A stretch of 64,000 nt of DNA from Microbacterium flavescens. GTDB taxonomy: Bacteria > Actinomycetota > Actinomycetes > Actinomycetales > Microbacteriaceae. Below are positions 55,106-64,000 of the stretch, in pieces. Within the stretch, counting starts at the first letter, position 1. Each line of letters starts with the position of its first letter. Location of the stretch: the NCBI RefSeq assembly GCF_018588945.1, contig NZ_JAFIWA010000006.1, positions 124,001 to 188,000 on the forward strand. The letters run 5' to 3'. The translations under genes were made by a program, and so were the position numbers. A model generated the notes under the pieces. That model saw nothing but the letters and a program-made list of their open reading frames with translations, made no database searches and was not told the origin of the DNA.

Positions 55106-56076
55106 CAGGCCGCGGACCTCGCCTGCGGTGCCGCGACGTCCTCGAGCACGCGTGAGATCACGGTCTCGGCCGACGTGCCGGCGAACTCGGCCTCGGGGTC
55201 GAGCACCAGGCGGTGCGTCCACACCGGGCCGGCGAGCGCCTTGATGTCGTCGGGCGTGACGTAGTGGCGGCCCTGGGCGGCGGCCCAGACCTTCGCGATG
55301 CGGATCATGGCGAGCGAGCCTCGCACCGACACGCCCACGCGGGTCGCGGCATCCGTGCGGGTCGCCTCCGACAGCTGGGCGGTGTACCGCAGCACGGCGC
55401 CTTCGACGTGCACGGTCGAGGCGAGGTCGGCCATGTCGGCCACCGCGCCCGTCGTGATGATCGCCGGGAGGTGCGCCGACGGGTTGCGGTCGGCCGCGCC
55501 CGCGAGGATGCGCTCGGCGGCTGCGAGATCGGGGTAGCCGATCGACGTCCGGATGAGGAACCGGTCGAGCTGGGCCTCGGGCAGCTTGTACGTGCCGGCC
55601 TGCTCGATGGGGTTCTGCGTCGCGATCACGAGGAACGGGCGACCCGCTTCGTGCGTTACGCCGTCGACCGTGACGCGCGACTCCTCCATGACCTCGAGGA
55701 GGGCGGACTGGGTCTTCGGGGACGCGCGGTTGATCTCGTCGGCGAGCACGATCGACGCGAAGACGGGTCCTTTGTGGAACTCGAAGCGGTGCGACGTCTG
55801 GTCGTAGATCGTGACGCCCGTCACGTCGGAGGGCAGCAGGTCGGGGGTGAACTGGATGCGGCTGCTCGTGCCCTGCACGGTGGCGGCGAGCGACTTGGCC
55901 AGACTCGTCTTTCCCGTCCCCGGCGCGTCCTCGAGCAGCACGTGGCCCTCGGCGAGCATCGCCGACAGCACGAGCCCGACGACCTCGCGCTTGCCGAGCA
56001 GCGCGCGGTCGACGTTGTCGACGAGCCGCGCAAAGGTGCCCTGGAACCAGGCGGCCTGTTCGGGGGTCATGGTCAT
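55105..56076 (-). CDS. MoxR-family AAA+ ATPase
   Basis: A 323-residue AAA+ ATPase. Walker A is in LEDAPGTGKTSLAKSL (about residues 48-60), Walker B in IVLADEINRASPKTQSALLEVMEE, sensor 1 in FLVIATQNPIEQAGTYKLPEAQLDRF and the sensor 2 region further on. MoxR proteins act as chaperone-like remodellers of neighbouring vWA or DUF58 proteins. AGGA lies seven bases before the ATG. It follows the giant surface protein by 45 bases. Confidence 0.94.
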   Translation of the reverse strand: MTMTPEQAAWFQGTFARLVDNVDRALLGKREVVGLVLSAMLAEGHVLLEDAPGTGKTSLAKSLAATVQGTSSRIQFTPDLLPSDVTGVTIYDQTSHRFEFHKGPVFASIVLADEINRASPKTQSALLEVMEESRVTVDGVTHEAGRPFLVIATQNPIEQAGTYKLPEAQLDRFLIRTSIGYPDLAAAERILAGAADRNPSAHLPAIITTGAVADMADLASTVHVEGAVLRYTAQLSEATRTDAATRVGVSVRGSLAMIRIAKVWAAAQGRHYVTPDDIKALAGPVWTHRLVLDPEAEFAGTSAETVISRVLEDVAAPQARSAA

Positions 56077-56121
56077 GGTGATGTCCTGTCCGTTGTCTTT
56101 CTCGTCATTTTCCGCACCCGG

Positions 56122-59100
56122 CTACCACGTGTTGCGCTCGTAGGCCTTGCCGCCGATCGTGACCCAGACCTGCTCGCCGTTGTCGCCGAAGTAGCAGCCG
56201 ATCTGCACCGAGCCGTTGGCAGGGATGCTCCTGCTCGAGCCGCCGGCGAAGGGGGTTCCGCCGTACGGCCCCGTCGCGTTGCAGTACACCGCGTAGTTGC
56301 CCGCGGGGAAGTCCTGCGTATTGATGACGAAGTAGGCGCACTGCGAAGTGCTGCAGTTGTCCTGGCCCTGCGCGGACCCGCCCTTCGTGACCCACGCGCG
56401 CGGCTGCGGCGGATCCACGGTGGTCGCGGCATCCGAGACCACGGCCGACCACTGGCCGGCGGCGTCCTGGGCGCGCGCATCGATCGTATGGCGCGTGCTG
56501 TAGGCGTAGGTGTTGGTGCGCGACCCGTTGTTGGCGACGTTCTGCCAGCCGCCGCCGTCGATGCTGATCTGCATCTGGGTGATCGTGCGACCGTTCGCGT
56601 TCGGGGCGTTCCAGGTGAACGTGATGTCTCGGCCGCTGCGTGTGGCGCTCACGCTCGGGTTGCGCACCGGTCCGTACGGCGTCGCCGCGTTCGACGGGGC
56701 GGACTCGGCGCCGTCGTAGCGGACGCCGTCCAGCGCCGTGTACGCCCGGACTCGCACCGTGTACTGCTGGCCGTTGTTGAGACCGCCGATCGTGCGGCCG
56801 TCCCAGTTCGCCTGCCATCCGCCGCCGTTGAGCGAGTACTCGTACGCCATCTCGCCGGCGTTCGCCCCGTTGCCGGGCGCCGGGTTGTACGTCACGACGA
56901 TGGCGCTGTTCCCGCTCGGCGTCGAAGCCTGGACGTTCGTCGGCGCACCCGGCGGGGTGAACGCACGTCGCGGTGCGGACGGCGCGCTGTCGGCACCCCA
57001 ACCCGCCTTGTTGCGCGCTGCGACCGTGAAGGTGTAGTCGCTCGTCGACGCGTCGATCGCGAGGGCCTGGGACGTCTGCCCGCCCGGGATGCCCGTGATC
57101 GTGTTCACGACCGCTCCGCCGCGGAGCACGTTGAGCCGGTACTCGGCGATCGCGTCGCCGTTGTTCGCCGGGGCGCCCCAGGAGACGCGCATCTGCGCCT
57201 GGGTGCCCACCGGGTCGAGCCGCTCGACCGACGGGGCGCGGGCCGCGTCCGGAGCACGCGCCGGGATCTCGGGCGCCGACCACGCGCTCCAGCTCGACGG
57301 CTCGGGCGCACGGTTGTGGGCTCGAACCCGCACCTGGTAGTTCACGCCGTTCTCGAGCCCTTCCCACACCGTGGAGGTGCCGGTCAGGCCGGTCTTCTGC
57401 ACGATGCCCGACGGCGGTGCGGGCGAGATCTCCAGGGTGAAGGACTCCACCGGCGATCCCGGCGTCGTAGGCGTGACCCACGCCACCTGGAGGCTCCGGT
57501 CGCCGAACACGAGCGTCGGCGGCTGCGGAGTGTCGGGCCGGGCGTCGGGGCGGGCCGTCTCGGACGGCGCCGACGGGTCGGACGGACCGACACGGTTGAT
57601 GGCGACGACGGTGAAGTTGTACTCGACGTTGTTCGTCAGCGCGTCGAGGGTGCAGGTCGTGGACGCGCACGTCTTGGAGTAGTTGCCGGCCGTCGAGGAC
57701 ACCTCGTACGACGTGATCTCGGCGCCGTTGTTCGCGGGCGGTGTCCACGACAGGACGACCGTGCGGTCCTGCACGCTCGAGACCACCGGGGTCCCCGGAG
57801 CGTCGGGCTTGCCCTGCACCGTGAGGCGGATGCGCGCCTCGACCTCGCGATCGGGGTCGCCGGTCGCGTCCTGCACGCGATAGCGCACCACCATGGTGCC
57901 GAAGAAGGTCTCGTCCGGCGTGACGGTCACGCGGTCGCCCGCGACGACAGCGGTACCGCGTCCGGACTCGGTCATCGCGTCGACGACCTCGAGCGGTGTC
58001 TCCGGGAACGGATTGACGTCGTTTCCGAGCACCGGGACGCTGACGGTGTCGCCCTGGTGCGCCTCGTCGACGATGTCGTCGTTGGCGGTCGCGAGCTCTC
58101 GCGTCGAGGCGGTGACCCGCACCGTGACGGTGCCCTCGACGGGGTCGGTCTCGCCGTCGTCCACGCGGATGGTCAGTCGCTCCAGCGTCCCCTTCGGAGT
58201 TTCGGCTCCGGCCGCCACGCGCAGCTCCTGGCCGGACACAGAGGCCGAGATGCCGTCGGGAGTGCCCCCCACGATCTGGTAGCGCATGCCGTCGAGGTCC
58301 TCGACGTCGGGGTCGGTCGTGAGCGCTCGCAGATCGAGCGTCGTCGGATCCTCTCCGGGTGCGACATCCACCGAGCCGTCGACGAACTCGGGCTGCTGGT
58401 TGTCGGGCGGGAGCACCGTGATCGGCAGCGTGAGCGTCGCCTTGCGGCCGTCGGGATCGTCAGGCCCGCTGCCCGTCGTCACCTCGAACGTGAGCGCATC
58501 CTGGCCGAAGTAGCCCTTCTTCGAGGTGTAGACGAGCGTGGTCTGGTCCTTCACGAGGCTCGAGCCGTCGGCGTTGACCGCGCTGACCTTCGCCGCCTCG
58601 GTGATCACGACGTCGCCGCCGCCGGCGGTCTGGACGTACTCGCTCAGCGGCAGTTCGATGGTCTCGCCGCTGTCGACCTCGACCGCCTTTGTCGAGATGA
58701 GGGTGGGCGGCAGCGAGGTGAGCGCGGGCACGTGGATGAAAGCGGATGCCTCGAACCCGTCGCGGTCGGTGACGGTGTAGCGGATCAGCCGGTCGGTGTC
58801 GTCGAGGGTGACCCGCACCCGGCCGTCGCTGAGCGCGCGTGCCCCGTCGTCGCCGACGGTCACGTCGAGCTCGTCGACCGTGCCGTCCGGGTCCTCGTCG
58901 TTCGCGAGGACCTCCAGGTCGACACTTCCGCCGTCGACGTCGACGGCCTGGACATAGTCGTCACGGGCGATGGGACGCAGCAGGGGCACATCCTCGTCGA
59001 CCGTGATCTGCAGCACCGCCTTCGACGTCGCGCCGCGCTCGTCGCGGATCGTGTACTGCAGCGAGGTCTCGAGCTCTTCCTCGGGTGCGGTGACGATGAC

Positions 59101-62100
59101 GCGGTCGCCGGTGACCTTGGCCTTCAGGCCCTCGACCTCCGGCAGGATCAGGCCGTCGCGGAGCAGGGAGAACTCGTCGCCGTCGGGGTCGGAGTCGTTG
59201 GCCGTGACCGGCACAGCGACGATGCGACCCGGTCGCATGACGACCGCGTCCTTTGCGGCGAAGGGCGCCTGGTTCGAGGTCTCGGCGGGGGCGATGCCGA
59301 CCCGGATCGATCCGGTGGCCTCGGCGCCGAGGCGATCGCGCACCCGGTACGTGAAGGCATCCACGCCCCCGGCATCGTCGAACGCCTCGTAGACGAGGTG
59401 ATCCGCGCCGATCTCGACGACGCGGCCCTTCTCGGGCGGTGACGCGATCCCCTCGAGTCGCACCGAATCGCCGTCGGCGTCGATGCCGTCGAGCGGGATC
59501 GCGATGCGAACCTGGCTGCCCTCGAGGGCGCGCGCGACGATGTCGCGTGGCCGCGGCGCGGCGTTGGTCTCCTCGTTGACCGGCAGAACCTGGATCGTGA
59601 CGTACCCGGCGTCCTTCTGACCCGTGCTGTCGATGACCTCGTACGTCGCGTACACGGTGCCCGGCTCGTCGGACGCGCGGAAGCGGAGCACGTCCTGCGA
59701 CACGAAGATCTCGCCGTTCTCCGGGTCGACGAGCGGCGCCACCAGGTCGGGCGCGACGTGGATGGCGTCGCCGTTCGGGTGGTAGTCGTTGTCGAGCACC
59801 GGGATGTTGACGACATCGCCCGCGCGCACGACGATCTGGTCGTCGTTGGCCACCGGCGGCTGCAGCTTGGACGGCGCAGGAATCGGGATGACGATGACCT
59901 CGCCCTCGGCCGACTTCGAGCCGTTGGAGACGCGATAGGTGATCCGCACCTGAGAGCCCAGGGCAGCCTGGTCGGCGATGCGGATGGTCTCGTGGTTGAT
60001 CACGGCGACGGAGAGGCCGGAGTTGGGCTCGACCGTGACCGACTGCACGACGAGGATGCCGCCTGCCGGGTCGGTGTCGTTCGTGAGCACGTTGACGAGC
60101 ACCTCGCCGCCGCTCGGCAGCAGCGCGACGTCGCGCACCGCGATCGGAGGCGATGTCGTGTCGGTGTCGGCCAGCACCTGGACGCGCACGAGCCCTTCGG
60201 CGTTCTTGGACCCGGCGGCGACGAGGTACTGGACGTAGTAGTCGCCCGGCACGTCGGACAGGAAGGTGAAGGTCTTGTTGGCGAAGTCCGGGACGATCCG
60301 GGCGCCGGTGACCTCGTCGACGCGCACCAGGCGCAGCGGCTCGCGTCCTGAGCTCGTGTCGTTGGCGAGCGGGGCGATCGTCGCCACCTGCCCCGCCTGC
60401 ACGACGACGCGGTCGGCGTTGGTGACCGGGTCGGTCGAGCCGACGGGACGCACGTCGAAGCGCACGATTCCGGCAGCTTCCTCCGTGCCGTCCGAGACGG
60501 TGATGGGGACGTCCTTGCGGCCCTGGGTGCCGCCCACCGCGCGATAGGTGATCCGGCCGTCGGCGGTGAAGTCCGCCTCGTCGCCCTCGAGGGGGGCCAC
60601 CCCGAGCAGGAACACGTCGTCGCCGTCGGGGTCGATCCAGTCGGGGAGCACGTTGTAGGACACGACGCCGCCGGCCTCGACGACCACGTTCGTCACGCGC
60701 TTCTGCACCGGAGGCGAGTTCACGCTCCAGTCGTGCACGCTGAGCGTGACGCGTGCCGTGTCCGTTCCTCCGCGTCCGTCGTCGATCTCGTACACGAACG
60801 ACGTGGTGCCCGACGCGTTCTCCGGGACGGCGACCTGCAGCGCGGCACCGTCGTTGACGGTGGTGACCTCCCCGAAGGCGGGGCCGTCGTCTGCCACGGC
60901 GGCGATCAGCACGTCGCCGTCCGGGTCGCTGTCGTTGTCGAGGACCGGCAGCAGGGTCGTCCTGCCGGGGCGCACACCGAAGTCGTCGTCGGTCGCGACG
61001 GGCGGGGTGTTGACCTCGGAACGCTCGGGCAGCGTCGTCTCGACCGTCTCCTCGGTGGTCTTCTCGTCCTCTTCGGCCTCGCCCTCGGGCGGGGTGATCT
61101 CGTTCCAGTTGTCGACGCGCTGCATGCTGTCGCTGGCCATCCAGGCCGCGCCGCCGATGACGTCGTTGAGCACGACCACGTCTCGGTTCACGCGGAACCG
61201 CAGCACTGACGACGCCTTCACGCCCTCGATGTCGACGGTGAGATCGTCGTGGTCGCCGACGCAGTCGCGGATGAACTTCGCCGATCCGTTCCATGCCGCG
61301 TACGCGCATCCCTCGAGGAAGACCGGCGCGGCCGGGCCGCCCTCCGCTCCGGCGGTCTGCACGACGGGCTCGGACCCGTCGAGCGGGACTCGGACGAGTG
61401 CGTCCGCGGTCGCGAGCACCACGGCGTCGTTCTGAGCAGAAGGCTGTTGCAGCACCGCCGTGCGGCCCCCGTCGACGCCGGTGGCCCGGCCGGCGGCGAA
61501 GAGCGTCCCGCTGTCGGCGTCGAGGATCACGGGGTGGTCGCCCACCGCCGAGACCGACACGGTCGATCCGGACTCGAGCCCTTCGACGCGCGACCGCGAC
61601 GGGTCGCCCTCCGGCGCTCCCTCCGCATCCGTGCGCACCGTGACGAGTTCGGCGTCCTCGGCTGAGACGGCGTAGACGGTGCCGTCGACGCCGGCCGCGA
61701 CATCCGCTTCCTTGCCCACGTTCGCGATCGGCTCCGCGCCCTCGACCTCGAATGAGCCGACGGAGGCGGACGGCACGACCCAGAGATCGCCGGATGCGGG
61801 GTCGAGGATCCCCACGGCGGTGCCGCCGAGGACGACCTTCGCACCGCCGGGCACGTCGGCGGACTCGTGGAGCGCGACCATCGCCGGGTCGACGGCGGTC
61901 ACGCTCGAATCGGTCTCGTCCACGACGAGGATGTTCTGGCCCGACTGAAGGATGTCGTAGTCGGTGCTGGTCGTGCGCAACCCGCCGTCGAGCACCTGCG
62001 ACTCGTGGTTGAAGTGGCCCACCAGGAGCGACGAGCGCTTGGTGACCCAGACGCCGCCGTCGTGCAGGTCGACCTCGGTCGTGGGGTTGCCCTCGTACAC

Positions 62101-62196
62101 GAACGCCATCGTCGTGATGGCGACGGCCGCTGCCGTGAGGATGCCCGCCGAGGCGACGGCGCGTGGGCGTGATCGGAGCCACGCGAACGACTTCAT
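56122..62196 (-). CDS. giant surface protein with cadherin/Ig-like and FN3 repeats
   Basis: A 2,024-residue protein. One N-terminal helix (about residues 12-33) anchors it with the rest outside. Residues 40-360 contain alternating VDE/VDP-type strands that suggest a beta-propeller-like domain. An acidic linker follows (365-395). From about 396 to 1480 there are about eleven repeats opening with patterns such as PPVATDDDFGV and LDNDSDPDGD, which resemble Ca-binding cadherin-like/VCBS-type modules. Five FN3 domains follow at about 1480-1930, and a Cys-containing end (about 1935-2024). No sortase motif is present. It is the first gene of the signalling operon, behind a TAGGCT box. GAGGG precedes the ATG. 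Confidence 0.88.
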   Translation of the reverse strand: MKSFAWLRSRPRAVASAGILTAAAVAITTMAFVYEGNPTTEVDLHDGGVWVTKRSSLLVGHFNHESQVLDGGLRTTSTDYDILQSGQNILVVDETDSSVTAVDPAMVALHESADVPGGAKVVLGGTAVGILDPASGDLWVVPSASVGSFEVEGAEPIANVGKEADVAAGVDGTVYAVSAEDAELVTVRTDAEGAPEGDPSRSRVEGLESGSTVSVSAVGDHPVILDADSGTLFAAGRATGVDGGRTAVLQQPSAQNDAVVLATADALVRVPLDGSEPVVQTAGAEGGPAAPVFLEGCAYAAWNGSAKFIRDCVGDHDDLTVDIEGVKASSVLRFRVNRDVVVLNDVIGGAAWMASDSMQRVDNWNEITPPEGEAEEDEKTTEETVETTLPERSEVNTPPVATDDDFGVRPGRTTLLPVLDNDSDPDGDVLIAAVADDGPAFGEVTTVNDGAALQVAVPENASGTTSFVYEIDDGRGGTDTARVTLSVHDWSVNSPPVQKRVTNVVVEAGGVVSYNVLPDWIDPDGDDVFLLGVAPLEGDEADFTADGRITYRAVGGTQGRKDVPITVSDGTEEAAGIVRFDVRPVGSTDPVTNADRVVVQAGQVATIAPLANDTSSGREPLRLVRVDEVTGARIVPDFANKTFTFLSDVPGDYYVQYLVAAGSKNAEGLVRVQVLADTDTTSPPIAVRDVALLPSGGEVLVNVLTNDTDPAGGILVVQSVTVEPNSGLSVAVINHETIRIADQAALGSQVRITYRVSNGSKSAEGEVIVIPIPAPSKLQPPVANDDQIVVRAGDVVNIPVLDNDYHPNGDAIHVAPDLVAPLVDPENGEIFVSQDVLRFRASDEPGTVYATYEVIDSTGQKDAGYVTIQVLPVNEETNAAPRPRDIVARALEGSQVRIAIPLDGIDADGDSVRLEGIASPPEKGRVVEIGADHLVYEAFDDAGGVDAFTYRVRDRLGAEATGSIRVGIAPAETSNQAPFAAKDAVVMRPGRIVAVPVTANDSDPDGDEFSLLRDGLILPEVEGLKAKVTGDRVIVTAPEEELETSLQYTIRDERGATSKAVLQITVDEDVPLLRPIARDDYVQAVDVDGGSVDLEVLANDEDPDGTVDELDVTVGDDGARALSDGRVRVTLDDTDRLIRYTVTDRDGFEASAFIHVPALTSLPPTLISTKAVEVDSGETIELPLSEYVQTAGGGDVVITEAAKVSAVNADGSSLVKDQTTLVYTSKKGYFGQDALTFEVTTGSGPDDPDGRKATLTLPITVLPPDNQQPEFVDGSVDVAPGEDPTTLDLRALTTDPDVEDLDGMRYQIVGGTPDGISASVSGQELRVAAGAETPKGTLERLTIRVDDGETDPVEGTVTVRVTASTRELATANDDIVDEAHQGDTVSVPVLGNDVNPFPETPLEVVDAMTESGRGTAVVAGDRVTVTPDETFFGTMVVRYRVQDATGDPDREVEARIRLTVQGKPDAPGTPVVSSVQDRTVVLSWTPPANNGAEITSYEVSSTAGNYSKTCASTTCTLDALTNNVEYNFTVVAINRVGPSDPSAPSETARPDARPDTPQPPTLVFGDRSLQVAWVTPTTPGSPVESFTLEISPAPPSGIVQKTGLTGTSTVWEGLENGVNYQVRVRAHNRAPEPSSWSAWSAPEIPARAPDAARAPSVERLDPVGTQAQMRVSWGAPANNGDAIAEYRLNVLRGGAVVNTITGIPGGQTSQALAIDASTSDYTFTVAARNKAGWGADSAPSAPRRAFTPPGAPTNVQASTPSGNSAIVVTYNPAPGNGANAGEMAYEYSLNGGGWQANWDGRTIGGLNNGQQYTVRVRAYTALDGVRYDGAESAPSNAATPYGPVRNPSVSATRSGRDITFTWNAPNANGRTITQMQISIDGGGWQNVANNGSRTNTYAYSTRHTIDARAQDAAGQWSAVVSDAATTVDPPQPRAWVTKGGSAQGQDNCSTSQCAYFVINTQDFPAGNYAVYCNATGPYGGTPFAGGSSRSIPANGSVQIGCYFGDNGEQVWVTIGGKAYERNTW

Positions 62197-62369
62197 CGAA
62201 CCCTCGGCCTCCTCAAGGCGGTCGGTGCATGCGGGGCGAGCGCAGAGACAGGAAGTCCCAGCCTAACCCGGGGGATCCGGGCACCCTGAGGGTGGTGTCG
62301 CCTCGGAGATCGTATTCCGACGCGTGCCGTTGCGCCCATGGGGAGTTTCACCCACCCGCGCCCGACCGT
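62197..62369. other. 173-base intergenic region
   Basis: This region lies between the start of the giant surface protein and the stop of the UvrA-like gene, both on the minus strand. Apart from the TAGGCT box listed separately, I see no gene and no strong terminator hairpin for the UvrA-like gene. Confidence 0.4.
62260..62265 (-). promoter_or_regulatory. -10 box for the surface-signalling operon
   Basis: On the minus strand TAGGCT lies at 62260-62265, about 63 bases before the ATG at 62196, giving a leader of some 57 bases. It is the same hexamer as before kynA and mdh but here with a leader. No clear -35 is visible about 17 bases upstream. Confidence 0.45.

Positions 62370-64000
<1,631 letters not shown>

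Noticed and set aside
55213..59442. A 1,409-codon open frame on the plus strand opposite the giant surface protein
   Set aside because: It is Arg- and Val-rich without domains and has a complementary frame to repeated cadherin-like modules; it is a high-GC shadow.

Overview
This 64 kb window comes from the chromosome of a high-GC Gram-positive bacterium. It is most likely a member of the Microbacteriaceae, such as Microbacterium. The evidence is the strongly G/C-biased third codon positions, the frequent CGGATGCC/GGCATCCG words, TANNNT -10 boxes with leaderless starts, and an operon joining a MoxR ATPase, DUF58 protein and transglutaminase-fold protein to FHA proteins, a PP2C phosphatase and a PknB-like kinase. 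No sequence search was possible, so the genus is an inference. I see no tRNA, rRNA, CRISPR array, insertion sequence or prophage gene.

Positions 1-4,174 hold the end of an MFS transporter, a membrane-anchored beta-propeller-like protein, a VanZ-like protein on the minus strand, a rhamnosyltransferase-type GT2 and a DUF6492-like protein. Positions 4,202-24,017 form a 14-gene minus-strand block for a surface polysaccharide. In transcription order it encodes a large secreted DUF4082 protein, a Gfo/Idh/MocA oxidoreductase, an epimerase, a DegT aminotransferase, a NeuD/PglD-type acyltransferase, a second DegT aminotransferase, a GT2, a Wzx-like flippase, two GT-B enzymes, two Wzz-like chain-length proteins, an O-antigen-ligase-like polymerase and a last glycosyltransferase. 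Most junctions overlap by a few bases. The block reads as synthesis of one or more amino sugars, assembly on a lipid carrier, export and polymerisation. Positions 24,213-28,171 continue with a GMC oxidoreductase, a GT2 and a GT2-GtrA fusion.

Positions 28,324-45,080 are mainly metabolic: an M1 peptidase, a small CxxC redoxin, a kynurenine operon (kynA, an amidohydrolase, kynU), a GPH-type transporter, an aldehyde dehydrogenase-GMC pair, a DEAD-box helicase, proline iminopeptidase, a zinc metallopeptidase, malate dehydrogenase and a Na+/H+ antiporter. Two tandem 72-bp palindromic repeats and a bidirectional terminator separate the GMC gene from the convergent helicase.

Positions 45,133-62,196 hold a small resolvase-fold protein that has lost its catalytic residues, followed by a convergent nine-gene minus-strand operon. 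That operon encodes a 2,024-residue surface protein with cadherin-like and FN3 repeats, MoxR, DUF58, a transglutaminase-like membrane protein with Asp in the catalytic Cys position, an RDD-FHA protein, PP2C, an FHA protein, a Ser/Thr kinase and an FHA-HTH protein. It looks like a surface-linked phospho-signalling system. The window ends inside a UvrA-like ABC ATPase gene.
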